In this document: positions 46,901-56,172 of the stretch, piece after piece
Position numbering within the stretch: position 1 is the stretch's first letter
How the letters are laid out: each line of letters opens with the position of its first letter
Assembly (NCBI RefSeq): GCF_030376605.1
Contig: NZ_JARRAE010000003.1
Span: 248,001-312,000, forward strand
Direction: 5' to 3'
Length of the DNA: 64,000 nt
Origin: Pseudochrobactrum sp. sp1633
Lineage (GTDB): Bacteria; Pseudomonadota; Alphaproteobacteria; Rhizobiales; Rhizobiaceae
Made by a program: the position numbers and the translations under genes
The notes under the pieces: generated by a model
Databases searched by the model: none
What the model was told of the DNA's origin: nothing
The model's input: only the letters and a program-made list of their open reading frames with translations

Positions 46901-49028
46901 CTGCTCTGAGCAGTCTGATTGCCTCGTCACGGCCGAAAATATAGAGCAGCAACCGCAGTGCCTGACCGCGCTCGCTTTGCAAATCAATATCCCGCTCCAG
47001 CATCAGCCGTGCATCTTTACGGGCGATCTCCAGCAGGTCGGTATGCGCTTCCATTGAGGCGAGTTTGAAGCCCGGCGTGCCGGACTGGCGGGTGCCGAGC
47101 AGCTCACCTTCACCACGCAGTTTCAGGTCTTCTTCGGCAATGCGGAAACCGTCTTCTGTCTCGCGCATCACCTGCAAACGCGCTTTGGCAATCTCACCCA
47201 GCGGGCCTTTATAAAGCAGCAGACAAGTGGACGGCTTATCACCACGCCCGACACGACCGCGTAGCTGATGCAATTGCGACAGGCCGAAGCGCTCGGCATG
47301 TTCAATCACAATCACGGTGGCATCCGGCACGTCCACACCAACCTCAATCACCGTGGTGGCAATCAACAGGCGGGTATCCCCGCGTTTGAAAGCCAGCATG
47401 GCATCGTCTTTTTCAACGCCGGTCATGCGGCCATGAATGAGGCCAAGCTTGTCTCCGAAGATTGGCTGAAAGGACTGAAAGCGCTCTTCGGCAGAGGTCA
47501 GCTCAACATGTTCTGATTCCTCCACCAGCGGGCATATCCAGTAAATTTTCTGCCCCTCAGAGATTGCTTTGCGCATCCGGTCAACAATTTCACTTAACCG
47601 CTCACTTGGCACAATCGCGGTGGTGATTGGTTGGCGGCCTGCCGGTTTCTCTGTAAGTTTGGAGACATCCATGTCGCCAAAGGCGGTTAGCACCAGCGTG
47701 CGCGGGATCGGCGTTGCGGTCATTACCAACATATCCGGTGCGGTGCCCTTGGCGGTAAGTTGCAGACGCTGATGCACACCGAAACGATGCTGCTCATCAA
47801 TAATCACCAGCACCAGATCATGATAATCGACCTTATCCTGAAACAGCGCATGGGTGCCGATAATGATATGGATTGTACCATCCGCCAGTTCATCGAGAAT
47901 GCGCTGGCGTTCTTTGCCTTTTTCGCGGCCTGTCAGCAGCGCTGCTTTTAAGCCGGATTTTTCAGCCAATGGCGCAATAGTGGCATAATGCTGGCGTGCC
48001 AGTACTTCGGTCGGTGCCATCAGCGCAGATTGCCCGCCGGATTCCGCCGCATGTGCCATAGACAGTAAGCCAACCACAGTTTTGCCGGCACCGACATCAC
48101 CTTGCAGCAGACGCAGCATGCGTTCCGGCTGTTTGAGATCGCCGATAATATCTTTAACCGCCTGTTCCTGACCTTTCGTCAGGCTATAGGGCAGATTGGC
48201 CAATATCTGCGCGGTGATTTTGCCTGTACCATTGAGCGGGCGACCGGAGAGACGCTTGGTCTTGGCGCGCACCAGCGCCAGTGCCATTTGTCCGGCGAGA
48301 AATTCATCATAGGCGAGGCGGCGGCGAGAAGGACTGTCCTGCGCAATATCTTCCGGCTCTTCCGGCAGATGCAGATGATGCAAAGCTTGCGAGAAAGACG
48401 GAAAGCCCTCCCGCTGCATCAGCGTCTTGTCTTGCCATTCCGGCAGATCAGGAATGCGTGTCAGCGCATCGCGCATTGCGCGTGCCAGTGTTTTGGGTGA
48501 AAGACCGGCAGTCAGCGGATAGACCGGCTCAATCAATGGCAGATCATCGCTGCCGTCTATCGGCGCAATATGATCGGGATGCACCATTGAAGCGCGGCCG
48601 TTGAACCATTCCACCTTGCCGGAGACGATGACTTTCTCTCCGAGCGGCAGGCTCTTTTCCAGCCACGGGCGCTGGGCACGGAAGAAAACCAGTGTTACTT
48701 CGCCCGTATCATCATGGGCATAAATGCGATGGGGCACGGAGCCACGCATAAAGGCACCTGATTTGGCCGTAGAGGGTGAGAACTGATATTCATCAACCGT
48801 CACTTCCAGCGTGACCACCGCACCTTCTTGCGCAAAAGCCACACCCGGACGGTTGCGCCGGTCAATCACACTGTTTGGCGGTAAGAACAGCAATTGTCCC
48901 ACACGCGGCTCAAGCATCGTCGCGCTTTCCGCGCCGAGCAGTTTCAGCAGCAGAGCAGAGACTTTGGGTCCGATACCGGTGAGGGTGCGGACAGATGCAA
49001 ACAGGGGATCAAGCAGACTTGGACGCAT
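46896..49028 (-). CDS. recG: ATP-dependent DNA helicase RecG
   Basis: Branch-migration helicase that remodels stalled forks and recombination intermediates. 710 residues: wedge/OB domain in the first 250, Walker A LLQGDVGAGKTVVGLL (about 300), DExH-like IIDEQHRFGV, motif III MTATPIPRTL, and motif VI QLRGRVGRG. The start MRPSLLDPLFA is 30 bases from the frame of sdhE on the other strand, so the two diverge from a very short region. Confidence 0.97.
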   Translation of the reverse strand: MRPSLLDPLFASVRTLTGIGPKVSALLLKLLGAESATMLEPRVGQLLFLPPNSVIDRRNRPGVAFAQEGAVVTLEVTVDEYQFSPSTAKSGAFMRGSVPHRIYAHDDTGEVTLVFFRAQRPWLEKSLPLGEKVIVSGKVEWFNGRASMVHPDHIAPIDGSDDLPLIEPVYPLTAGLSPKTLARAMRDALTRIPDLPEWQDKTLMQREGFPSFSQALHHLHLPEEPEDIAQDSPSRRRLAYDEFLAGQMALALVRAKTKRLSGRPLNGTGKITAQILANLPYSLTKGQEQAVKDIIGDLKQPERMLRLLQGDVGAGKTVVGLLSMAHAAESGGQSALMAPTEVLARQHYATIAPLAEKSGLKAALLTGREKGKERQRILDELADGTIHIIIGTHALFQDKVDYHDLVLVIIDEQHRFGVHQRLQLTAKGTAPDMLVMTATPIPRTLVLTAFGDMDVSKLTEKPAGRQPITTAIVPSERLSEIVDRMRKAISEGQKIYWICPLVEESEHVELTSAEERFQSFQPIFGDKLGLIHGRMTGVEKDDAMLAFKRGDTRLLIATTVIEVGVDVPDATVIVIEHAERFGLSQLHQLRGRVGRGDKPSTCLLLYKGPLGEIAKARLQVMRETEDGFRIAEEDLKLRGEGELLGTRQSGTPGFKLASMEAHTDLLEIARKDARLMLERDIDLQSERGQALRLLLYIFGRDEAIRLLRAG

Positions 49029-49138
49029 GAAAGCAAACTTACTTAGATCTTATTAACTTGCAAGCTGACATCGCGCTCATCCCGCGTTATATGGCTGGTA
49101 ACATTATTGAATGCACAGACGTTATTCCGGAGAGTGAT

Positions 49139-49441
49139 ATGAGCACAGGCAGTAAATTATCGGGCACCGAGGCAGGCGCACAGCTGGATCCGCGTCGTCG
49201 TAAGTTGCTGTTCCGCTCATGGCACCGTGGTATGAAAGAAATGGATCTGATCTTTGGTCAATATGCCGACATGCATATTGCGACGATGGATGAAGATACT
49301 TTGAATGAGTTCGATCGCCTGCTCGAAGTGCTCGACCGCGATCTGTTCAAATGGATTACCGGCGAAGACAAAACACCGGAAGCTTTTGACACGGTTTTGT
49401 TCCGTGATCTTATTTTGTTCCGCGATAAAATCGACTATTGA
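49139..49441 (+). CDS. sdhE: FAD assembly factor SdhE
   Basis: Small helical protein that helps attach FAD to succinate dehydrogenase subunit A. 100 residues with the family's RRKLLFRSWHRGMKEMD (RGxxE-like) near 30 and DEFDRLLEVLDRDLFKWITG. The frame opens at 49058, but the ATG at 49139 has CCGGAGAG at proper distance and gives the usual length. Placed between recG and mfd, as in Brucella. Confidence 0.92.
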   Translation: MSTGSKLSGTEAGAQLDPRRRKLLFRSWHRGMKEMDLIFGQYADMHIATMDEDTLNEFDRLLEVLDRDLFKWITGEDKTPEAFDTVLFRDLILFRDKIDY

Positions 49442-49482
49442 TCTTATAAATCAGAAGTTCGTACACATAGCAGAGTCATCCT

Positions 49483-52400
49483 ATGCCCGTATTTTCCAAA
49501 CTTGGTCTGAAACCGGTACTCGTTAATCATGTGCTGATTGACGGTGTCGCCGATGGTTATGAAGCCTTTGTGCTGGCCAAAATTCTGGAAGAGGCGGGTG
49601 ATAAAGGGCCGGTGCTGTTTATCGCGCGCGACGGGCAGCGCGTGGCTGATATTGAGCAGGTGATCGGCTTTATCATGCCGGAACTGCCGGTATTGCATAT
49701 TCCGGCATGGGACTGTCTGCCCTATGACCGCGTTTCCCCCGGTGCAACGGTATCAGCCAGACGTCTGAATGCGCTGAGTAAGCTGAGCGCTTTGCGTGAG
49801 CAGAAACATCCGGCGCTGATTATTGCCACTGCCAATGCGGTATTGCAGAAACTGCCGCCACGCGCCGTGCTGGCTGAACAGAGTTTCTCTGCCCGTCCCG
49901 GCAATCGCGTGAATATGGATGAGCTGACCCAACGCCTTGAGCGTAACGGCTTTGAACGCGTGCCGACGGTGCGTGATGTCGGTGAATTTGCCGTACGCGG
50001 TGGTATTCTTGATCTGTTCGTACCGGGTGCGGAGGAACCGCTGCGCCTCGACTTCTTTGGTGATACGCTGGAGAGTATCCGTGCGTTCGATCCGGCCTCG
50101 CAGCGCACCACTGAGACGCATAAGGAGTTTACACTCCAGCCGATGAGCGAGATTACGCTCTCGCCGGATATGATCAGCCGCTTCCGTAAGAATTATATCG
50201 CTGCCTTTGGTGCACCGTCACGGGATGATGCGCTTTATGCCGCGATCTCGGAAGGACGCCGCTTTGCCGGTATGGAGCACTGGCTGCCGCTGTTCTATGA
50301 CGAGATGGAAACGCTGTTCGATCACACAGGCGCAATGCCTGTTGTATTCGATCATCTGGTGCCGGAAGCCATTGCCGAGCGTCACAAGCTGGTGCTTGAC
50401 CATTATGAAGCCCGCCAGAAACAGGCAGAAGGCAAAGAAGCTGCTGATGCTATTCCCTATAAGCCTGTGGCACCAAGCCAGCTCTATATGTCGCTGCGTA
50501 AGGTGGAAGAGGCAGCAGAGGCCAATGGCAAGCGCTATGACCTCACACCTTTTGAAGCGCCTGAGGCCAGTGGCCGGCATATTATCCATGCGGATGCTCA
50601 TAAAGGCCGCAGCTTTGCTGAAGAGCGCGCCGCTAAAGACGTCAATCTGTTCGAGGCGGTAACCAAATATATCGCTGAGCTGCGGGCAAGCGGCAAAAAG
50701 ATCATGATCGCCGCATGGACGGAAGGCTCGCTTGACCGTCTGCTACAGGTACTGGATGAACATGGTCTGGAAAAGATCGAGACAGTCAAAGACCTGCGTA
50801 CAGTCAAAGCCCTGTCGCGTGATAAGATCACCGCAACTGTGCTGGCGGTTGAAAGCGGCTTTGATGCCGGTGATCTCGTTGTGGTGGCCGAGCAGGATAT
50901 TCTCGGTGATCGCCTGATCCGCCGCACCAAGAAACGCAAACGCGATGCCGATTTCATCTCTGAGGCCGGTAGTCTGACCGCAGGCGATATCGTTGTTCAT
51001 GTCGATCACGGTATCGGTAAGTTTGTTGGCTTGCGTACGATTACTGCTGCCGGTGCGCCGCATGATTGCCTTGAGCTGCATTATGCCGGTGACGATCGTC
51101 TGTTCCTGCCGGTTGAAAATATTGAGCTGCTGTCGCGCTACGGTTCGGAGGGCTCATCCGCCATTCTGGATAAGCTCGGCGGCGGCGCATGGCAGGCTCG
51201 TAAAGCCAAGCTCAAGAAACAGCTGCTGGAAATGGCTGGCCATCTCATTCGTATTGCTGCGGAACGCGCGATGCGTGGTGCGCCGGTACTCTTGCCGCCC
51301 GAAGGTATTTATGGCGAGTTTGCCGCGCGCTTCCCTTATGATGAGACGGAAGACCAGCAGCGCGCCATTGATGCGATCTTTGACGATCTTGGCGATGGCA
51401 AGCCGATGGATCGTCTGGTTTGCGGTGATGTCGGCTTTGGTAAGACCGAAGTCGCGCTGCGTGCGGCTTTTGTAGCGGCTTTGAACGGCTATCAGGTCGC
51501 GGTTGTGGTGCCGACCACGCTGTTGTCACGCCAGCATTTCAAAACCTTCTCCACCCGCTTTAACGGCTTGCCGATCAATGTCGCTCACGCTTCGCGTCTC
51601 GTTGGCTCTAAAGAACTGGCACTGACCAAGAAGGGTGTTGAAGAGGGCACCGTGGATATCGTTGTCGGCACCCATGCGCTGCTTGGTAATTCGATCAAGT
51701 TCAAAAATCTCGGCCTGCTGATTATCGACGAAGAACAGCATTTTGGCGTGAAGCATAAAGAGCGCCTGAAAGACCTGAAATCCGACATTCACGTGCTGAC
51801 ACTCACCGCAACGCCGATCCCGCGCACGTTGCAGCTGGCGCTCACCGGTGTTCGTGAATTGTCGCTGATTACCACGCCGCCGGTTGATCGTATGGCGGTG
51901 CGTACCTTCATTTCACCTTTTGATGCGCTGGTCATCCGCGAAACCCTGATGCGCGAGCGTTATCGCGGTGGTCAGAGTTTCTATGTCTGTCCGCGTATTT
52001 CCGATCTTGCTGAGATTAAAGAGTTCCTTGACCAGCATGTACCGGAACTGAAAGTTGCTGTGGCCTATGGGCAGATGGCTGCCGGTGAGCTGGAAGACAT
52101 TATGAATGCCTTCTATGACGGGCAATATGATGTACTGCTCTCCACAACCATCGTGGAATCCGGTCTGGATATTCCGACCGCCAATACAATGATCGTGCAT
52201 CGTGCGGATATGTTTGGTCTGGCACAGCTCTATCAGCTGCGTGGCCGCGTTGGCCGTTCCAAGCAGCGTGCATTTGCACTGTTCACGCTACCTGCAGGCA
52301 AAACGCTGACCCAGACTGCCGAGCGTCGCCTCAAAGTGCTGCAATCGCTGGATACTTTGGGCGCTGGTTTCCAGCTGGCCAGCCACGATATGGATATTCG

Positions 52401-52980
52401 CGGTGCAGGTAATCTGCTGGGTGATGAGCAATCCGGTCACATCAAGGAAGTCGGCTTTGAGCTTTACCAGCAAATGCTGGAAGAGGCCGTTGCCGAGCTG
52501 AAATCCGAAGGCCCTGTGGTGGACAGCCATTGGTCGCCACAAATTGCGGTTGGCACAGCGGTGATGATACCGGAATCCTATGTGCCGGATCTGCAATTGC
52601 GTCTTGGTCTGTATCGCCGTCTGGCCGATCTGGATACAACGCAGGAGATTGATGGTTTTGGTGCCGAGCTGATCGACCGTTTTGGTCCGCTGCCGGAAGA
52701 AGTGCAGCACCTGCTCAAGATCGTGTTCATCAAGGCGCTGTGCCGCAAGGCCAATGTTGAGAAACTGGATGCGGGGCCGAAGGGTATTGTTATTCAGTTC
52801 CGTGACAAGACCTTCTCGAATCCGGCAGGTCTGGTGCAGATGATTGCGGCACAAGGCTCGCTGGCGAAGATCCGGCCGGATCACAGCATTGTCTTTATTC
52901 GCGATTATCCGACCGCTGAAAAACGCCTGACCGGCTCAGCGGTGATCATGACACAGCTGGCAAAAATCGCCGGAGAATAA
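49483..52980 (+). CDS. mfd: Transcription-repair coupling factor Mfd
   Basis: Removes RNA polymerase stalled at DNA damage and recruits UvrA. 1165 residues: UvrB-like N-terminal part (IPAWDCLPYDRVSPG), RNA polymerase interaction domain (GDIVVHVDHGIGKFVGLR), translocase with Walker A GDVGFGKTEVALRAAF (about 648) and DEEQHFGVKHKERLK (about 749), VI QLRGRVGRS, and C-terminal D7 domain. Start ATG 49483 follows sdhE by 41 bases. Confidence 0.98.
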   Translation: MPVFSKLGLKPVLVNHVLIDGVADGYEAFVLAKILEEAGDKGPVLFIARDGQRVADIEQVIGFIMPELPVLHIPAWDCLPYDRVSPGATVSARRLNALSKLSALREQKHPALIIATANAVLQKLPPRAVLAEQSFSARPGNRVNMDELTQRLERNGFERVPTVRDVGEFAVRGGILDLFVPGAEEPLRLDFFGDTLESIRAFDPASQRTTETHKEFTLQPMSEITLSPDMISRFRKNYIAAFGAPSRDDALYAAISEGRRFAGMEHWLPLFYDEMETLFDHTGAMPVVFDHLVPEAIAERHKLVLDHYEARQKQAEGKEAADAIPYKPVAPSQLYMSLRKVEEAAEANGKRYDLTPFEAPEASGRHIIHADAHKGRSFAEERAAKDVNLFEAVTKYIAELRASGKKIMIAAWTEGSLDRLLQVLDEHGLEKIETVKDLRTVKALSRDKITATVLAVESGFDAGDLVVVAEQDILGDRLIRRTKKRKRDADFISEAGSLTAGDIVVHVDHGIGKFVGLRTITAAGAPHDCLELHYAGDDRLFLPVENIELLSRYGSEGSSAILDKLGGGAWQARKAKLKKQLLEMAGHLIRIAAERAMRGAPVLLPPEGIYGEFAARFPYDETEDQQRAIDAIFDDLGDGKPMDRLVCGDVGFGKTEVALRAAFVAALNGYQVAVVVPTTLLSRQHFKTFSTRFNGLPINVAHASRLVGSKELALTKKGVEEGTVDIVVGTHALLGNSIKFKNLGLLIIDEEQHFGVKHKERLKDLKSDIHVLTLTATPIPRTLQLALTGVRELSLITTPPVDRMAVRTFISPFDALVIRETLMRERYRGGQSFYVCPRISDLAEIKEFLDQHVPELKVAVAYGQMAAGELEDIMNAFYDGQYDVLLSTTIVESGLDIPTANTMIVHRADMFGLAQLYQLRGRVGRSKQRAFALFTLPAGKTLTQTAERRLKVLQSLDTLGAGFQLASHDMDIRGAGNLLGDEQSGHIKEVGFELYQQMLEEAVAELKSEGPVVDSHWSPQIAVGTAVMIPESYVPDLQLRLGLYRRLADLDTTQEIDGFGAELIDRFGPLPEEVQHLLKIVFIKALCRKANVEKLDAGPKGIVIQFRDKTFSNPAGLVQMIAAQGSLAKIRPDHSIVFIRDYPTAEKRLTGSAVIMTQLAKIAGE

Positions 52981-52999
52981 GCAAAACAGGGGGGATAAA

Positions 53000-53812
53000 A
53001 TGCAAAAGCAGCTTGTTGAAACCAGACATGGCCGTCTTGAAATCATGACCAGCGCAGGTAAGGGCGCGCCAATCTTGTTTATTCATGGCAATTCTGCCTG
53101 CAAGGAAGTGTTTCACAAGCAGTTTGAATCCTCGCTGGCGCATGATTTCCGGCTGATCGCTTTTGATCTTCCGGGACATGGTGCCTCCAATAATGCTGCT
53201 GATCCGCAAAAGAGCTATACATTGCATGGCTATGCGCAAGCTGCTGTCGATGTACTGCAAGCGCTGGATGTGACATCTGCTGCCGTGTTTGGCTGGTCGC
53301 TTGGCGGACATATTGGTCTGGAAATGATTGCGCAGCAGGCACCGGTCAGCCGTTTGATGATCACCGGCACGCCACCATTTGCCAAAGATGCGGATGCGGT
53401 AGGGCAGGCTTTTGTGCCCAGTGAAGCACTGAAATATGGTGGCCAGCGCGAATTGGATGATGCGCAGGCACAATCTTATGCACGCCATGTCGTGCATCCG
53501 GATAAGCCGACACCGGCCTTTATGGTGGATGCCGTACGCAGAACCGACGGGCTGACACGCCAGACAATGTTCGAGAATATTCTGGCGGAGAATATCGCTG
53601 ACCAGCAGCATATGGCTGAGAATTGTCCTGTGCCGCTGGCTATTCTCAATGGCGCCGAGGATCATTTCATCAACAATGCGCATATCGCATCCCTGAATTA
53701 TAAAAACCTCTGGGAAGAGACGATATTCCTGCTACCACAGGTCGGCCATGCAGCTTTTCTGGAAAAGCCGCAACTGTTTAACCGCATATTAGAACGCTTT
53801 CTACGCGGCTGA
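53000..53812 (+). CDS. Alpha/beta hydrolase
   Basis: 270 residues with the fold's marks: oxyanion strand ILFIHGNSACKEVF, nucleophile elbow FGWSLGGHIG (Ser about 99), acid in LNGAEDHFI, and His in QVGHAAFLEKP. The lipase/esterase or C-C hydrolase branch cannot be told. No signal peptide. Begins 19 bases after mfd, with GGGGGGATAAA as ribosome site, so it may be co-transcribed with mfd. Confidence 0.83.
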   Translation: MQKQLVETRHGRLEIMTSAGKGAPILFIHGNSACKEVFHKQFESSLAHDFRLIAFDLPGHGASNNAADPQKSYTLHGYAQAAVDVLQALDVTSAAVFGWSLGGHIGLEMIAQQAPVSRLMITGTPPFAKDADAVGQAFVPSEALKYGGQRELDDAQAQSYARHVVHPDKPTPAFMVDAVRRTDGLTRQTMFENILAENIADQQHMAENCPVPLAILNGAEDHFINNAHIASLNYKNLWEETIFLLPQVGHAAFLEKPQLFNRILERFLRG

Positions 53813-53999
53813 TAGTATTCACTTGATTATGACGGGCTTTCAGATCAATTAGTGTTGTTGATTTGAAAGTAAGTTTTTTATTATAATATTATATTTTAAA
53901 TTTAGTTTAAATGTATTTATTAAGTATTATTGTTTAAATTAAAGGTATTTTCTACTGACAAATATTAACGTTTTAAACTTTGATATTTCGGGTGGAATT

Positions 54000-54533
54000 A
54001 TGCGTATTGGTGTTTTGCTTTTTTCTGGATTGTTATTATCTGGTTGCGTTAAGACTTTAGAAGAACGGAATAAAGAACGGGAAGCATCTCCAGAAATTCA
54101 AACAATAATGCCAATCATTGTCGAGCAATGCCGTCTCTCTGCTGAAGGGCAAAGTCCAGCTGTTTCCTATGCAGCTTTGCAAAAATACGGTTTTAAAAAA
54201 GCAAATTTAAATTTTGGGTACATTGTCGGGCTGAAGACGCCGGGAGAAAAGACTATATTCAGTGAGTGGGATCACATTCAGGTCGTATTTGATCCGATAG
54301 TCTTGTTTGGTGAGTTCAGGGGCTGCAATGTAATAACCAATAGGACAGAGAATGTCGTAACTTTCAATATGAGTATGCTTAAAGAGTTCGTACAGGCTGG
54401 TTACTCATTCGAGCTGAAAAATCGTGGGGTGTTCTCAATGAAAAAAGGGAATACCAAAATTGGTAGCACCACAACGAAAAAATACTTTGAAGGAACTGCT
54501 TCACTTGAACTTTCTATCTCCAAACAAAATTAA
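54000..54533 (+). CDS. Putative lipoprotein of unknown function
   Basis: 177 residues with a classic lipobox LLLSGC at residues 11-16, so the mature protein begins at the Cys and is lipid-anchored. Then a Glu/Arg-rich stretch (TLEERNKEREASPE) and a folded part with two more Cys. No known domain is recognised. The gene and about 190 bases upstream are clearly more AT-rich than neighbouring core genes, so recent arrival is likely. Confidence 0.7.
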   Translation: MRIGVLLFSGLLLSGCVKTLEERNKEREASPEIQTIMPIIVEQCRLSAEGQSPAVSYAALQKYGFKKANLNFGYIVGLKTPGEKTIFSEWDHIQVVFDPIVLFGEFRGCNVITNRTENVVTFNMSMLKEFVQAGYSFELKNRGVFSMKKGNTKIGSTTTKKYFEGTASLELSISKQN

Positions 54534-54571
54534 GGTAGCGCTGGCTTCCTTATAAATGAGCCTGCGATGCC

Positions 54572-55381
54572 TCACGGTTTTCGCAGGCGCACAATCCATG
54601 CAATCGGCGTGACCCGCGTATCGGCAACCACTTTTTCCTGTGCTGCCAGTTCTTCTGAGGCCATTGGTTCAACACTGGCCTCAAGAGTGAAACCTGCCAT
54701 GTTGATCATGCCGATCCATTCACTCAATGTGCGGTGAAAGCGGGGAATATTGAATGGTTTGGATTGTTCGCGCTCTGCTTGCGGCAGATTTGAGAACCAC
54801 CATGTCTCAACACTTCCGTCAATATCGACAAAATAATCCGCCACCTGCACAGCGATAACTTGTCCATCCTCATTACGCACATTCTTGCGAAACGGCGGCA
54901 CAAAGCACGGGTGCAGAATGGTGAACTGAAAGAAGCCTTGCGGTTTGAGAATACGGAAAATTTCTTTCAGTACATCGCCTTGTTGGGGCATATCCATCAT
55001 CGACATGAAAGCGCTGGCGAAGTCAAACTGCGCATCGTCAAATGGCAAATGTAAAGCATCGGCTGTCAGATAGTGAATGCCGAGCGGCTCCTGATTTTCC
55101 TGCGCCAAAGCATGGCGCACAAATGTCGGCGCAATATCAATGCCGGTCATTTTTGCGCTGGCGCGGGCAAGCGAGCGTGTATTCGCACCTTCACCGCAGC
55201 CGACATCAAGCCCGTTTAAGCCTTCAACATCCGGCAGCATTTCCAGAAAAGCCGGTGTGTGCAGTGCATCACGATAAATATCGTAGCCGGCACGGACATG
55301 CTTCGTCCAGGTTTCGGCATTTGCCTCCCAGTGGTCTGAGACGGAGCGCTTCAGAGCATCATCGTCAGGTTGATTTGTCAT
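54572..55381 (-). CDS. Class I SAM-dependent methyltransferase
   Basis: 269 residues. Motif I is LNGLDVGCGEGANTRSLAR (about 50), followed by the acidic loop GIDIAPTFV and motif IV around LHLPFDDAQFDFASAFMSMMDM. Methyltransf_11-like; substrate unknown. It starts downstream of the dsbA-like gene's terminator, so it is a separate unit. Confidence 0.85.
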   Translation of the reverse strand: MTNQPDDDALKRSVSDHWEANAETWTKHVRAGYDIYRDALHTPAFLEMLPDVEGLNGLDVGCGEGANTRSLARASAKMTGIDIAPTFVRHALAQENQEPLGIHYLTADALHLPFDDAQFDFASAFMSMMDMPQQGDVLKEIFRILKPQGFFQFTILHPCFVPPFRKNVRNEDGQVIAVQVADYFVDIDGSVETWWFSNLPQAEREQSKPFNIPRFHRTLSEWIGMINMAGFTLEASVEPMASEELAAQEKVVADTRVTPIAWIVRLRKP

Positions 55382-55419
55382 GGAAAATGCCCCTCGATTT
55401 TAATTGCAAAGACGAAAAA

Positions 55420-55449
55420 AAGGCTCTTTGGCGAGCACCAAAGAGCCTT
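55420..55449 (-). terminator. Terminator of the DsbA-like gene
   Basis: Twelve-bp stem AAGGCTCTTTGG / CCAAAGAGCCTT with a six-base loop; on the minus strand a run of T follows. It lies about 30 bases after the DsbA-like stop. Confidence 0.9.
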
Positions 55450-55479
55450 AGGACAAGATTGTTGCAGATATTTAAAAGA

Positions 55480-56172
55480 TCAGCGATCTTCGCTCAAACC
55501 CGGCTCATAACCTTCTGCAATCTGGCGGATAGCATCAGCCATAGCCTCGGCGCTCTGTGCGCCCATTACGGCATATTTCTGATCCAGAATAAAGCACGGC
55601 ACACCAGTCACGCCCATCTGTCCGGCAACAGCGATTTCCGCACGCACATTGTCGCTGTCTGTATCGCCTTCGAGCAATGATTCAATGATTGTGAATTCCA
55701 TGCCGGAATCTTCTGCTGCTTCGAGCAGGATTTCATGGGTGCCGATATCTTCACCCTGCTCGAAATAGAGCGAAAATAATTCACCAACAACGCGATCCTG
55801 CACTTCCGCGCTGACTTCACCCGCCCAACGGATCAGGCGATGCGCATCCAGCGTATTTGGTGCCACTTCAATCGCATCGAAGTCGAACTCAATGCCTTCT
55901 TCTTTGCCGGTAGCGATCAGCTGGTCATGCACTTCATTCACGCGGCTCTGGGAGCCAAGCTTTTCGACCAGATAGCGCTTACGCTCTTTGCCGCCTGCCG
56001 GAATGGTCGGGTCGAGCTGAAACGGACGCCAATGCACTTCAACATTCAGCTCAGGCAACATTTCAAGCGCAGCTTTCAAACGCTGACGACCAAGATAGCA
56101 CCACGGGCAGACGACATCGGAAATAACATCGATTGTGATTTGTTTGTTTGTCATGAAATTACCAGTCATCAT
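55480..56172 (-). CDS. DsbA-family oxidoreductase (FrnE-like)
   Basis: Thioredoxin-fold protein of the DsbA/FrnE branch, 230 residues. The active site is VVCPWCYLGRQRL near residue 22; then HWRPFQLDPTIPAGG and the cis-Pro segment GVTGVPCFILDQKYAVMGAQ. No signal peptide, so it acts in the cytoplasm on disulfides or as a glutathione-linked isomerase. The ATG at 56172 overlaps the stop of the YejA-like gene (ATGA), implying coupling; ATG 56154 is an alternative start. Confidence 0.88.
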   Translation of the reverse strand: MMTGNFMTNKQITIDVISDVVCPWCYLGRQRLKAALEMLPELNVEVHWRPFQLDPTIPAGGKERKRYLVEKLGSQSRVNEVHDQLIATGKEEGIEFDFDAIEVAPNTLDAHRLIRWAGEVSAEVQDRVVGELFSLYFEQGEDIGTHEILLEAAEDSGMEFTIIESLLEGDTDSDNVRAEIAVAGQMGVTGVPCFILDQKYAVMGAQSAEAMADAIRQIAEGYEPGLSEDR

